From contig NZ_FZNY01000001.1 in NCBI RefSeq assembly GCF_900188275.1, forward strand, positions 1,550,001 through 1,614,000: DNA of 64,000 bases, given 5' to 3'. The DNA is from Dokdonia pacifica (GTDB taxonomy: Bacteria > Bacteroidota > Bacteroidia > Flavobacteriales > Flavobacteriaceae). Shown here piece after piece: positions 51,992 through 60,525 of this stretch. The translations under genes and the position numbers were made by a program. The notes under the pieces are model-generated. The model made no database searches, had not been told where the DNA came from, and saw only the letters and a list, made by a program, of their open reading frames with translations. Position 1 is the stretch's first letter; each line of letters opens with the position of its first letter.

Positions 51992-52780
51992 TTGAAAAAA
52001 TCAATAATTATAATGTGCCTTTTGGGCTTTAGTATACAGCTAGTAGCTCAAGAAACTGAAACAACACCAGATTTGGTTACAGATCGGCCTGATGCTACAG
52101 AAGCGCCTACAGTGGTGCCAGTAGGAAGTTTACAAGTAGAGACGGGAGCATTGACGACATCATTTGAAGATAACGGTATAAAAGAAGAAGTCTTCACCTA
52201 TAATACAACTCTATTACGCTATGGGATTTTAGATAATCTAGAATTGAGAATAGGTTGGAATTTTGAAGAGGTACAAACTACCATTAACGGCATGGAATCT
52301 AATGATGTTGCGAGTGGTTTGTCTCCTTTGTTATTTGGTGCTAAAGTTGCTATAACGGAAGAAAAAGGATGGTTTCCAGAAATAGGATTAATTGGTCATA
52401 TATTCTTGCCTTTTACAGCGAGTTCTGATTTTAAACCAGAATTTACAGCAGCCGATTTTAGATTTTCCTTTAATCATACGTTAAGTGAGCGCTCAGGTAT
52501 TGCTTATAATCTAGGAGGACAATTAGGAGGAGAATCTGCTGAGTTTGCTTATATATATACACTAGCCTATGGATATTCAATTACTGATAAATTAGGAGCT
52601 TATGTAGAGGTATATGGAGATCTGCCAGAAGATAGTAGTGCAAATCATTTTTGGGATGCAGGACTTACGTATGCTATTGCACCACTTATTCAGCTAGATG
52701 CTACCGTGGGGCAGAGTATTACAGAAGGTCAAGATATATTGCTTAGTGCTGGTGTTAGTTTTAGAATTGATAAAAAATGA
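51992..52780 (+). CDS. Outer-membrane protein, MetA-pathway-of-phenol-type
   Basis: The 262-residue protein has a signal peptide (KSIIIMCLLGFSIQLVAQ; TTG start at 51992) and begins its mature region with TPDLVTDRPDATEAPTVVP, the opening seen in PF13557-type barrels. The rest alternates strand residues, ending DILLSAGVSFRIDKK. Such proteins are often linked to metal operons. It overlaps the substrate-binding protein gene by 4 bases (ATGA), pointing to a role in metal entry through the outer membrane. Confidence 0.8.
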   Translation: MKKSIIIMCLLGFSIQLVAQETETTPDLVTDRPDATEAPTVVPVGSLQVETGALTTSFEDNGIKEEVFTYNTTLLRYGILDNLELRIGWNFEEVQTTINGMESNDVASGLSPLLFGAKVAITEEKGWFPEIGLIGHIFLPFTASSDFKPEFTAADFRFSFNHTLSERSGIAYNLGGQLGGESAEFAYIYTLAYGYSITDKLGAYVEVYGDLPEDSSANHFWDAGLTYAIAPLIQLDATVGQSITEGQDILLSAGVSFRIDKK

Positions 52781-53694
52781 ACATAAAAAAAATACTCGTA
52801 TTCCTTTTTGTTTTAAGTGTACTTGGTTGTAAAAATGAAAAGTCAACAACCAATGATCGCTTAAATGTAGTCACCACTACAACCATGATTACAGATCTAG
52901 TAAAAAATGTAGGAGGTGATATGATAGAGGTACAAGGGCTAATGGGAGCAGGGGTAGACCCACATCTCTATAAAGCAAGTGCTGGTGATGTTACAAAACT
53001 TTCTAGAGCAGATATTATATTTTATAATGGATTACATCTAGAAGGAAAATTGGTAGAAGTTTTTGAAAAAATGGGATCTGCTACAAAAACACAAGTAGCA
53101 TTAGGAGAACGACTAGATAAATCAACACTAATAGGATCTGATTACTTTGCTTCAAATTATGATCCACATGTGTGGTTTAATATTCAATATTTTAAGCAAT
53201 TTGTAGATGCAGTCGTTGAAGTACTCTCTACAAATGACCCTAAAAATAGGGAACGTTATGCTGCAAATGCCAACGCTTATTTAAAACAATTAGATGCGCT
53301 TGAAAGCGAAATAAAAGGAGTCATAGAAACGCTTCCTAAGGAAAAACGAATTTTAGTGACGGCGCATGATGCTTTTAATTACTTTGGAAAGAGCTATGAC
53401 TTTAATGTAGTAGGCTTGCAGGGATTATCTACTGCAACAGAAGCTGGTGTAAAGGATGTACAACGTTTATCTCAATTTATTATAGATAATAATGTGAAAG
53501 CCATTTTTATTGAAAGCTCGGTGCCAAGACGTACGATAGAGGCGTTGGAGGCTGCTGTAAAGGCAAAAGACCACGAAGTGGTTATTGGAGGTTCACTATA
53601 TAGTGATGCTCTGGGAGATGCGGGTACAGAAGAGGGAACGTATATAGGGATGTTTAGATATAACGTGCATACGATTGTAAACTCGCTTAAGTAG
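52777..53694 (+). CDS. Metal ABC transporter substrate-binding lipoprotein (ZnuA/TroA family)
   Basis: A lipoprotein signal (VLGCKNEK, Cys18) leads to a TroA-like two-lobe domain of 305 residues in total. Metal ligands appear as His in GVDPHLYKASAGDV and YDPHVWFN, His in VTAHDAFNYFGKSYD, and an acidic residue near IFIESSV. The family binds Zn2+, Mn2+ or Fe2+. It overlaps the upstream gene by 4 bases. A palindrome copy follows its stop by 9 bases. Confidence 0.93.
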   Translation: MNIKKILVFLFVLSVLGCKNEKSTTNDRLNVVTTTTMITDLVKNVGGDMIEVQGLMGAGVDPHLYKASAGDVTKLSRADIIFYNGLHLEGKLVEVFEKMGSATKTQVALGERLDKSTLIGSDYFASNYDPHVWFNIQYFKQFVDAVVEVLSTNDPKNRERYAANANAYLKQLDALESEIKGVIETLPKEKRILVTAHDAFNYFGKSYDFNVVGLQGLSTATEAGVKDVQRLSQFIIDNNVKAIFIESSVPRRTIEALEAAVKAKDHEVVIGGSLYSDALGDAGTEEGTYIGMFRYNVHTIVNSLK

Positions 53695-53703
53695 CGTGTA
53701 TAC

Positions 53704-53717
53704 GCTTTCGCGAAAGC
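53704..53717. repeat. Palindrome copy (intercistronic)
   Basis: GCTTTCGCGAAAGC 9 bp after the substrate-binding protein stop, inside the metal transporter operon. Confidence 0.9.
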
Positions 53718-53738
53718 AAACAATGAAATAATAGATAA

Positions 53739-54473
53739 ATGAAAAAAATAGCCATTCGTGTAGATGATTTAACGGTAGCTTATAATTATAAGCCTGTGTT
53801 GTGGGATATTGATTTAACAGTCCCAGAAGGCGTGTTGATGGCTATTGTAGGTCCAAATGGGGCAGGAAAATCTACCTTGATTAAATCAATCTTAGGTATT
53901 ATAGACCCTATTGCAGGGAGTGTTTCCATTTATGATAAACCCTATAGTAAGCAACGCAAGTTAGTAGCATATGTGCCTCAAAAAGGAAGTGTTGATTGGG
54001 ATTTTCCAACCACAGCATTAGATGTCGTAATGATGGGAACTTACGGAAAACTTGGATGGATAAAACGACCAGGTCAAAAAGAAAAAAAAGCCTCTCTTGA
54101 AGCATTAGAAAAAGTAGGAATGCTTCCTTTTAAGCATCGACAAATTAGTCAGTTAAGTGGTGGGCAACAACAACGTGTTTTTCTTGCAAGAGCTTTGGTG
54201 CAAAATGCATCTATCTATTTTATGGATGAACCCTTCCAAGGAGTAGATGCGACAACAGAAATAGCAATTATTAATATTCTAAAAGAACTCCGCAAAGCAG
54301 GAAAGACAGTCATTGTAGTACATCACGATTTACAAACGGTACCAGAGTATTTTGATTGGGTGACTTTTTTAAATGTAAAAAAGATCGCTACCGGCCCCGT
54401 GAAAGATATTTTTAATGATGATAATTTGACAAAAACCTACGGAATTAATTATAAAGTAGCGGTTAATCAATAG
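53739..54473 (+). CDS. Metal ABC transporter ATP-binding protein
   Basis: The 244-residue ATPase has Walker [10 protein letters not shown], the LSGGQQQR signature, Walker B YFMDEP and the H-switch VHHD. With the two permeases downstream it forms a ZnuACB/TroABCD-type importer. The gene is 45 bp after the binding protein gene and is followed by an intervening S23 gene before the permeases. Confidence 0.95.
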   Translation: MKKIAIRVDDLTVAYNYKPVLWDIDLTVPEGVLMAIVGPNGAGKSTLIKSILGIIDPIAGSVSIYDKPYSKQRKLVAYVPQKGSVDWDFPTTALDVVMMGTYGKLGWIKRPGQKEKKASLEALEKVGMLPFKHRQISQLSGGQQQRVFLARALVQNASIYFMDEPFQGVDATTEIAIINILKELRKAGKTVIVVHHDLQTVPEYFDWVTFLNVKKIATGPVKDIFNDDNLTKTYGINYKVAVNQ

Positions 54474-54499
54474 TCGTTTGTCTTTAGTCGATTAGACAG
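54471..54499. repeat. Left inverted repeat flanking the S23 gene
   Basis: TAGTCGTTTGTCTTTAGTCG followed by ATTAGACAG; it shares TAGTC...GT...TAGTC...TTAGAC with the reverse complement of the sequence at 54891-54924. It starts on the ATPase stop codon. Confidence 0.6.
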
Positions 54500-54512
54500 T
54501 ATAAAATAAAAT

Positions 54513-54881
54513 ATGGAAAAACCTAAATTTAAGTTTGAAGATTTAAAAGTATATCAGAAAGCATTAGATTTTGTGGATTATGTATATGTAACTACAAATA
54601 AGTTTCCTAAAGAAGAAGTCTACGGATTGTCTTCTCAATATAAAAGAACTTCAATGTCTATTCCATTGAATATTGCAGAAGGAGCTGGTGATACGGATGC
54701 TCAGTTTAATCGTTATTTGCAAATGGCTTGGGATTCTGTCAAAGAATGTGTTGTATGCTCAAGCATTGCTAAAAGACAAGGTTTTATAAGACCAGAAGAA
54801 GATAACGAGGCAAGAGTAAAACTTTCTGAAATGGCAAAGATGATAACATCCTTAAAGAAGTACTTAAGAAAGAATAATTAA
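54513..54881 (+). CDS. Four-helix-bundle protein (23S rRNA intervening-sequence protein family)
   Basis: The 122-residue protein has the S23/IVP pattern KFEDLKVYQKALDFVDYVYVTTNKFPKEEVYGLSSQYKRTSMSIPLNIAEGAG, then FNRYLQMAWDSVKECVVCSSIAKRQGFI, and forms four helices. It is named for ORFs in 23S rRNA intervening sequences, but most copies lie elsewhere and their role is unknown; related Avd proteins work with reverse transcriptases. Here it splits the metal ABC transporter operon and is flanked by imperfect inverted repeats, so it looks inserted. Confidence 0.9.
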   Translation: MEKPKFKFEDLKVYQKALDFVDYVYVTTNKFPKEEVYGLSSQYKRTSMSIPLNIAEGAGDTDAQFNRYLQMAWDSVKECVVCSSIAKRQGFIRPEEDNEARVKLSEMAKMITSLKKYLRKNN

Positions 54882-54890
54882 TTTATAAAA

Positions 54891-54924
54891 ACTACCGTCT
54901 AAAGACTATAAACTACAGACTACT
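54891..54924. repeat. Right inverted repeat flanking the S23 gene
   Basis: CTACCGTCTAAAGACTATAA then ACTACAGACTAC; GACTA-rich and imperfectly complementary to 54471-54499 over about 29 bp. It ends just before the permease ATG (54931). Confidence 0.6.
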
Positions 54925-54930
54925 AAAACC

Positions 54931-56043
54931 ATGGACATCAAAGAATATTTTAGTCTCGTATTTTCGGATTATACCTTGCGTACTATTACACTTGGTACAG
55001 CTATTCTTGGTGCTATATGTGGTATGTTGGGAAGCTTTGCAGTACTTCGGAAACAAAGTCTTTTAGGAGATGCCATCTCTCATGCGGCATTACCAGGTAT
55101 TGCATTGGCATTTATTATTACGGGTACAAAAGATACAAACCTACTGCTTATAGGAGCGCTTGTAAGTGGTTTGATAGGTACTTTTTGGATACGAGGAATG
55201 ATTACAAAAACACATCTCAAAAGCGATACAGCTTTAGGGCTCATTTTATCTTTATTTTTTGGATTTGGGATGTTGTTACTAACGTATATTCAGAAACAAC
55301 CTAATGCAAATCAAGCAGGTTTGGATAAGTACTTATTTGGACAAGCTGCAACCTTAATAGAGAAGGATGTGACACTTATGGCAATAGTAACAGGGATATG
55401 CCTTGTCGTACTTTTATTGTTTTGGAAAGAATTTAAAATATTACTCTTTGATGCAGATTATACAAAGACATTAGGGTTTAATACGAGATTTATAGACATA
55501 CTGATCACTTTTTTTATTGTGCTAGCTATTGTATTGGGACTTCAAACAGTAGGTGTGGTCTTGATGAGTGCTATGCTATTAGCACCTGCCGCTGCAGCAA
55601 GACAATGGACCAATAAGTTAAGTGTCATGATCGTACTTGCGGCTATTTTTGGTGCCTTTTCAGGAGTATTCGGAACCGCTATTAGCGCAAGTCAAAATAA
55701 TTTATCTACAGGTCCTGTAATTGTTTTAGTAGCAGCAGTATTTGTATTGTTTTCATTTATTTTTTCTCCAGGAAGAGGAATTCTTTTTAAGCAAATTAGA
55801 TTCTGGCAAAATAGAAGAGATTTAAAGCTTCAAAAAACATTACAGTTTATGTTTGATATTGCCAAAACACATGAGGATATATCACACCCTCATGCCATTA
55901 AGATTTTGAATAACTTTCAAGGATTTACAAAAGGGTCGCTCAAGAAAATGGAAGAAAAAAATTGGGTAGCGTTACAAGGACAAAAATGGTCATTAACCCA
56001 AGATGGTTATAATGCAGCCAAAAATTTATATACTCAAGAATAA
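54931..56043 (+). CDS. Metal ABC transporter permease with C-terminal winged-helix-like tail
   Basis: Residues 1-290 form the ABC-3 permease fold with about nine membrane segments (GDAISHAALPGIALAF, STGPVIVLVAAVFVLF). Beyond the last segment about 70 residues (LQFMFDIAKTHEDISHPHAIKILNNF... LTQDGYNAAKNLY) form a cytoplasmic tail resembling a winged helix of DtxR type. Most TroC/ZnuB proteins end near 280 residues, so the tail is an addition. It overlaps the next permease by one base. Confidence 0.9.
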   Translation: MDIKEYFSLVFSDYTLRTITLGTAILGAICGMLGSFAVLRKQSLLGDAISHAALPGIALAFIITGTKDTNLLLIGALVSGLIGTFWIRGMITKTHLKSDTALGLILSLFFGFGMLLLTYIQKQPNANQAGLDKYLFGQAATLIEKDVTLMAIVTGICLVVLLLFWKEFKILLFDADYTKTLGFNTRFIDILITFFIVLAIVLGLQTVGVVLMSAMLLAPAAAARQWTNKLSVMIVLAAIFGAFSGVFGTAISASQNNLSTGPVIVLVAAVFVLFSFIFSPGRGILFKQIRFWQNRRDLKLQKTLQFMFDIAKTHEDISHPHAIKILNNFQGFTKGSLKKMEEKNWVALQGQKWSLTQDGYNAAKNLYTQE

Positions 56044-57203
56044 TGACAGGTACTCAATTAGAAATACAATTAATTGCAGCTATCGTAGCCATTGCATGCG
56101 CAATTCCAGGTGTGTTTTTAGTATTGCGTAAAATGGCACTTATTAGTGATGCGATAAGCCATTCTATCTTACCAGGTATTGTGATAGGATTCTTTTTGAC
56201 AGAAGATTTAAATTCTCCATGGCTTATTCTATTAGCAGCAGTTACAGGAGTCATTACTGTTGTCTTAGTAGAAGCGATTCAGAAAACAGGCTTGGTTAAG
56301 GAGGATACCGCTATAGGACTTGTATTTCCCGCACTTTTTAGTATTGGCGTTATCTTAATTGCTCAAAGAGCAAATGATGTTCACCTTGATACAGATGCAG
56401 TATTATTAGGAGATCTCACATTTGCTTCTTTTGATCGTATCGCTTTAGGAGAAGTCGATATGGGTCCCAAATCATTATGGGTTATGGGCATTATTTTGAG
56501 CGTTACTATAGGATTGCTTGTTGCGTTTTTTAAAGAACTGAAAGTAAGTACATTTGATGCGGGCCTATCTTCGGCATTAGGATTTTCGCCTGTTGTTTTA
56601 CATTATGGGCTAATGTCTGTATCATCAGTTACAGTCGTAGGTGCTTTTGACGCTGTAGGAGCAGTGCTAGTAGTAGCACTCATGATTGCGCCAGCAGCAA
56701 CAGCATATTTGCTTACCTCAGATTTAAAAAAGATGATAGGTTTATCCATTCTTTTTGGAGTGAGTTCGGCTATTATAGGATATTGGATGGCACATATATT
56801 AGACGCTTCTATTTCTGGATCTATGACTACCGTATTGGGAATAGTATTTTTAATGGTATACTTATTTGCCCCTAGTAAAGGGTTGATTGCTGTGATGTAC
56901 AGACAAAAACAACAGCGTACAGAAGTTTCCTTGCTTACATTTTTACTACACCTTAATAATCATACCGAAGAGAGTGAGCGTCATATAAACCACTTAAATG
57001 AGCATATAAATTGGCAAAGAGTGCGATCGCAAACAGTATTAGATCTTGCTCAAAAAAATAATATGATTACAATTAGTGATAGTATTGTTTCTTTAACTCC
57101 TAAAGGAAAAGAATTTACAGATCTTGCATTGGAGTATATCATCACTAATAAAGATGAGAAAATAGAACACATGAAGGATGACTTCTTTCTTTTTAGAGGA
57201 TAA
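56043..57203 (+). CDS. Second metal ABC transporter permease with winged-helix-like tail
   Basis: A second ABC-3 permease (386 residues; SDAISHSILPGIVIGF, SSVTVVGAFDAVGAVLVVALMIAPAATAYL) also carries a C-terminal extension of about 90 residues (HINHLNEHINWQRVRSQTVL... ISDSIVSLTPKGKEFTDLALEYI), again winged-helix-like. The first base overlaps the stop of the previous gene (TAATGA). Two permeases of this type make a TroCD-like heterodimer. Confidence 0.9.
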   Translation: MTGTQLEIQLIAAIVAIACAIPGVFLVLRKMALISDAISHSILPGIVIGFFLTEDLNSPWLILLAAVTGVITVVLVEAIQKTGLVKEDTAIGLVFPALFSIGVILIAQRANDVHLDTDAVLLGDLTFASFDRIALGEVDMGPKSLWVMGIILSVTIGLLVAFFKELKVSTFDAGLSSALGFSPVVLHYGLMSVSSVTVVGAFDAVGAVLVVALMIAPAATAYLLTSDLKKMIGLSILFGVSSAIIGYWMAHILDASISGSMTTVLGIVFLMVYLFAPSKGLIAVMYRQKQQRTEVSLLTFLLHLNNHTEESERHINHLNEHINWQRVRSQTVLDLAQKNNMITISDSIVSLTPKGKEFTDLALEYIITNKDEKIEHMKDDFFLFRG

Positions 57204-57254
57204 ACCTGTAACATGGCATCGTTCTTGTCGTATTTATGTAATAAATTAGATAGT

Positions 57255-57659
57255 ATGAAAATCTTACGTATTGTATTTGTTCTTATTTCTTTTTGCGCTT
57301 TCGCGAAAGCACAAAATGCATCACCCACAAAAGCAGCAGATCAGATTACCTTTGAACTTGGCTTAGGAGAGCATCAGCAAATTAATGCTGTAGAAGTTAC
57401 TTTTTTAGAAGTAATGGAAGACTCTAGATGTCCAAAAGATGTAGATTGTATTTGGGCAGGACAAGCAAAGATAAAGGTTCGAATTGTAGAAAAAGGATTA
57501 AAACCTATTGAAAAAGAAGTGATTTTTGACGCTTCTGGGAAAAATAATATCCTACATACTTCTGATGATGTAGTTATAAAAGCAGTGCATCTATCTCCTT
57601 ATCCTAAAACAACGACTGCTGTACATAATCGTGTGTATTACCTGAAGTTGCAAGTATAA
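57255..57659 (+). CDS. Small secreted protein of unknown function
   Basis: ATG 57255 gives a 134-residue protein with a signal peptide ending FCAFAKA-Q. The palindrome GCTTTCGCGAAAGC falls exactly on the AFAKA end of that peptide. The mature domain is beta-rich with SRCPKDVDCIWAGQAKIKV, two Cys around an Asp, a pattern seen in several flavobacterial exported proteins. It follows the metal permease by about 50 bp and may belong to the same operon. Confidence 0.72.
   Translation: MKILRIVFVLISFCAFAKAQNASPTKAADQITFELGLGEHQQINAVEVTFLEVMEDSRCPKDVDCIWAGQAKIKVRIVEKGLKPIEKEVIFDASGKNNILHTSDDVVIKAVHLSPYPKTTTAVHNRVYYLKLQV
57297..57310. repeat. Palindrome copy (in a signal peptide)
   Basis: GCTTTCGCGAAAGC read as AFAKA at the cleavage region. 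Confidence 0.9.
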
Positions 57660-57668
57660 TGTAAATGC

Positions 57669-57902
57669 CTAAGAGGCTTCTTTACTTTGTATATATGCTT
57701 TAATAGAAAAAAGTAGTACAATCTCTATGGCAAAAGCAAAAATGCATAGGAGATAATGAATACCAAATATATAGTGAAGAATAAGAGCAAGAATAAAATT
57801 ACCAACAAAATAAGCTACACCTACAGCTAGCTCCTTTATAAAGTTCTCTTTGTCATTTTTGAAGTCAAGAATATATCCGATAAGAACAAAGAGTAAACCC
57901 AT
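57669..57902 (-). CDS. Small membrane protein downstream of feoB
   Basis: A 77-residue protein with three hydrophobic segments. Its ATG follows directly on the stop codon of the FeoB-associated peptide (TAA then ATG), so it belongs to the feo operon. The middle VAYFVGNFILALILHYIFGIHYLLCIF segment holds two His and one Cys. No family is recognised. Confidence 0.65.
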   Translation of the reverse strand: MGLLFVLIGYILDFKNDKENFIKELAVGVAYFVGNFILALILHYIFGIHYLLCIFAFAIEIVLLFSIKAYIQSKEAS

Positions 57903-58046
57903 TTAGTGACAACCACAATTACCATCGCCACATCCATCTTTAGATTTTCTTTTTAAAAAAGAAGGTGTCCAAACAAATTTTGATACCAAATAGCAAACAG
58001 CTATTAGAAAAATAGAAAAGACAACGATGTTTTGAAATTGATCCAT
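57903..58046 (-). CDS. FeoB-associated Cys-rich membrane protein
   Basis: A 47-residue frame (ATG 58046 to TAA 57903) starts MDQFQNIVVFSIFLIAVCYL with one membrane helix and ends GCGDGNCGCH. A helix plus a Cys/His C-terminus is the layout of FeoB-associated proteins, found next to feoB in Bacteroidota, and it follows feoB by about 56 bp. The terminal CGDGNCGCH probably binds ferrous iron on one side of the membrane. Confidence 0.82.
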   Translation of the reverse strand: MDQFQNIVVFSIFLIAVCYLVSKFVWTPSFLKRKSKDGCGDGNCGCH

Positions 58047-58102
58047 AAATACTATTCTTTTTTAATAAGTGCCTTAGTCTAGTCGTAATAGATACGTTTT
58101 CT

Positions 58103-60202
58103 TTACTTAAAAACTTGGTACGCTACCAAAGCTACAAGATACGCAAAACCACTCATTACTCCTAGTTGAAGCATAGGCCATTTCCAAGAGTTTGTTTCAC
58201 GTTTTACAATAGCAAGCGTACTCATACACTGCATGGCAAAAGCATAAAATAACAGCAAAGAAAGACCACTTGCAAAATTAAACCTAGGTTTACCAGAGTC
58301 TGCATGTACCTCTTGTGCCATGCGTTTTTTTATAGTCTCCTCCTCATCATCTCCTACGCTATATATAGTAGCGAGTGTTCCTACAAAAACTTCTCTGGCA
58401 GCAAACGAAGTGATAAGGGCAATCCCTATTTTCCAATCATACCCTAAAGGTTCTACAGCGGGTTCTATAAACTTTCCAAGATGTCCGATATAACTTTTTT
58501 CCAACCTATACGAAGCAATTTGTTTCTCTAAATCTGCTTTCGCGAAAGCGCCCTCCTCCATTTGAGCAGTCACAATAGCTTCTGCATTTGAAAATTCTTT
58601 GGTAGGGCCATACGATGCGAGCACCCATAAAACAATAGAAATGGCAAGAATGATTTTACCAGCATCTACGACAAACGATTTTGTCTTCTCTAAAACATTG
58701 ATCGCAACATTTTTGAATAACGGAAGTTTGTAGTTAGGCATTTCTATTACAAAAAATGACTTGCTCTTAATCTTTAAAATCTTATTGAGTAACCATGCAG
58801 ATCCTATAGCTGTTCCAAACCCTAGAAGATATAACAGCATAAGCGTGAGTCCTTGTAAATTAAAGAATAAAAACTTCTCATCTGGAATAACCAATGATAT
58901 AATAATAAGATACACAGGTAATCGAGCAGAACAGGTCGTAAATGGAGTAACCAGTATGGTAATAAGACGTTCTTTCCAACTCTCTATATTACGTGTTGCC
59001 ATTACAGCTGGAATGGCACAAGCAGTCCCAGAAACTAGAGGGACAACACTTTTTCCGCTCAATCCAAAACGTCGCATGACTCTATCCATAAGAAATACAA
59101 CACGGCTCATATAACCGCTTTCTTCTAGAATAGAAATAAATAAAAATAAAAAGGCTATTTGAGGTATGAAAATAACAATACCTCCTAATCCAGCTATGAT
59201 CCCTTCGGCTATAAGACTTGTAAGCGCTCCCGATGGAAGTGTATCTTTCACCCATTCGCTTAAAGAGGCAAAACTAGCGTCAATAAAATCCATAGGATAT
59301 TGAGACCAATTGTAGATCACTTGAAAAATAAGCATGAGTATGGCAAAGAAAATGACATACCCCCAAACTTTATGGGTTAATATTCTATCTAAACGAGTTC
59401 GTAAGTCTTTTGCATTAGCAGTATCTATCGTTAATGTTTCTTTTAAAACATCATTGATAAATTTGTACCGTATAATTGTTTCTTTTTGCTGTAAGCGTTT
59501 AAGATTGCTAACAGATTCTGTTTTAAAAGAAGCAATGGTTTTCATCTCATTACGTTCTACTTTTCCAAAGTTTACATCTTGTGTAATGACAAGCCATAAT
59601 TTATATAAGTCTTGATTTGGAAATGCTTTGCGTAATCTATCAAAATATTCTGGTGCAATCACAGAGGCATTTACACAAGGTTTTGTAGAGATAGTTTTAT
59701 AGTCAGATATAAGTTGTTTGAGGTAATCAATGCCTTGGTTTTTTCGACTACTTATTAAAGCAATCTTTGTATTTAGATGTTCTTCCATTTTTGGAATATC
59801 TAAACTGATAGCTTTTCGTTTCATACGATCAGCCATATTAATAGCTAGAATTGTAGGAATACCAAGGTCTTTTATTTGGGTAAAGAGAAGTAAATTTCTT
59901 TTTAAATTTTCTACATCAGATATGACGACAGCAACATCTGGAAAATCTTTATCTTTTTTATTGAGTAATAATTCAATGACTACATTTTCATCTAGTGAAG
60001 AAGCATTAAGACTATAGGTGCCTGGAAGATCTAAGATATGGGCTTTTACACCTCTTGCTAGCTTACAAATTCCTTCCTTTTTTTCTACAGTTATACCAGG
60101 ATAATTCCCTACTTGCTGATTAAGTCCTGTAAGATGATTAAACACAGAGGTCTTTCCTGTATTTGGATTTCCTATAAGTGCTACATTGAGTTGTTTTGCC
60201 AT
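58103..60202 (-). CDS. feoB: Ferrous iron transporter FeoB
   Basis: The 699-residue protein imports Fe2+. The N-terminal G domain has G1 GNPNTGKTS at 11-19, DLPGTYSL (G3) and NMAD (G4), followed by the membrane domain with Gate signatures (GSGTACAIPAVMATRNIE-like VSGTACAIPAVMATR, CSARLPVYL). A palindrome copy at 58536 is read as AFAKA in the soluble loop (EEGAFAKADLEKQ). It follows feoA by 4 bp. Confidence 0.96.
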   Translation of the reverse strand: MAKQLNVALIGNPNTGKTSVFNHLTGLNQQVGNYPGITVEKKEGICKLARGVKAHILDLPGTYSLNASSLDENVVIELLLNKKDKDFPDVAVVISDVENLKRNLLLFTQIKDLGIPTILAINMADRMKRKAISLDIPKMEEHLNTKIALISSRKNQGIDYLKQLISDYKTISTKPCVNASVIAPEYFDRLRKAFPNQDLYKLWLVITQDVNFGKVERNEMKTIASFKTESVSNLKRLQQKETIIRYKFINDVLKETLTIDTANAKDLRTRLDRILTHKVWGYVIFFAILMLIFQVIYNWSQYPMDFIDASFASLSEWVKDTLPSGALTSLIAEGIIAGLGGIVIFIPQIAFLFLFISILEESGYMSRVVFLMDRVMRRFGLSGKSVVPLVSGTACAIPAVMATRNIESWKERLITILVTPFTTCSARLPVYLIIISLVIPDEKFLFFNLQGLTLMLLYLLGFGTAIGSAWLLNKILKIKSKSFFVIEMPNYKLPLFKNVAINVLEKTKSFVVDAGKIILAISIVLWVLASYGPTKEFSNAEAIVTAQMEEGAFAKADLEKQIASYRLEKSYIGHLGKFIEPAVEPLGYDWKIGIALITSFAAREVFVGTLATIYSVGDDEEETIKKRMAQEVHADSGKPRFNFASGLSLLLFYAFAMQCMSTLAIVKRETNSWKWPMLQLGVMSGFAYLVALVAYQVFK
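58536..58549. repeat. Palindrome copy (in feoB)
   Basis: GCTTTCGCGAAAGC read as AFAKA in a loop between membrane segments. Confidence 0.9.
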
Positions 60203-60206
60203 AATG

Positions 60207-60437
60207 TTACGATGGCGTTTCTATTAAGATGTGTAAAGCGGTCTCTTTACGTATAGCAAGATGACTGCCATTTACATTAATATACATCGGGTCAGAAAAG
60301 GGAGCTAATTGTAAAAGTTGCACTTCATTACCAGGAAGACAGCCCATTTCTAATAACTTTAGAGGAACATTATCTGTAGCTATATCTTTAATAATAGCTT
60401 TTTCTCCTTTCTGTAAGTGAGCGACTGTTTTCTTCAA
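60207..60437 (-). CDS. feoA: FeoA-domain protein
   Basis: The 76-residue SH3-like protein (LLEMGCLPGNEVQLLQLAPFSDPMYINVNGSHLAIRKE) assists FeoB. The start is TTG at 60437. The exact -7 element TACTTTTG (minus strand, 60473-60466) lies upstream, and a degenerate TTTAG-n-TTAAA palindrome at 60445-60461 between it and the start is a weak candidate for a DtxR-type site. feoA-feoB overlap closely (4-bp gap) as one operon. Confidence 0.9.
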   Translation of the reverse strand: MKKTVAHLQKGEKAIIKDIATDNVPLKLLEMGCLPGNEVQLLQLAPFSDPMYINVNGSHLAIRKETALHILIETPS

Positions 60438-60465
60438 TGCTTATTTAGATTAAATTTAAACAAGG

Positions 60466-60473
60466 CAAAAGTA
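60466..60473 (-). promoter_or_regulatory. -7 element of the feo operon
   Basis: TACTTTTG on the minus strand, exact TAnnTTTG, 29 bases upstream of the feoA start. Confidence 0.6.
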
Positions 60474-60525
60474 CGCCATTTCTATTAAAGTGAAAAGATA
60501 ATTTTTGTTAAGAAAATAGATGGGA

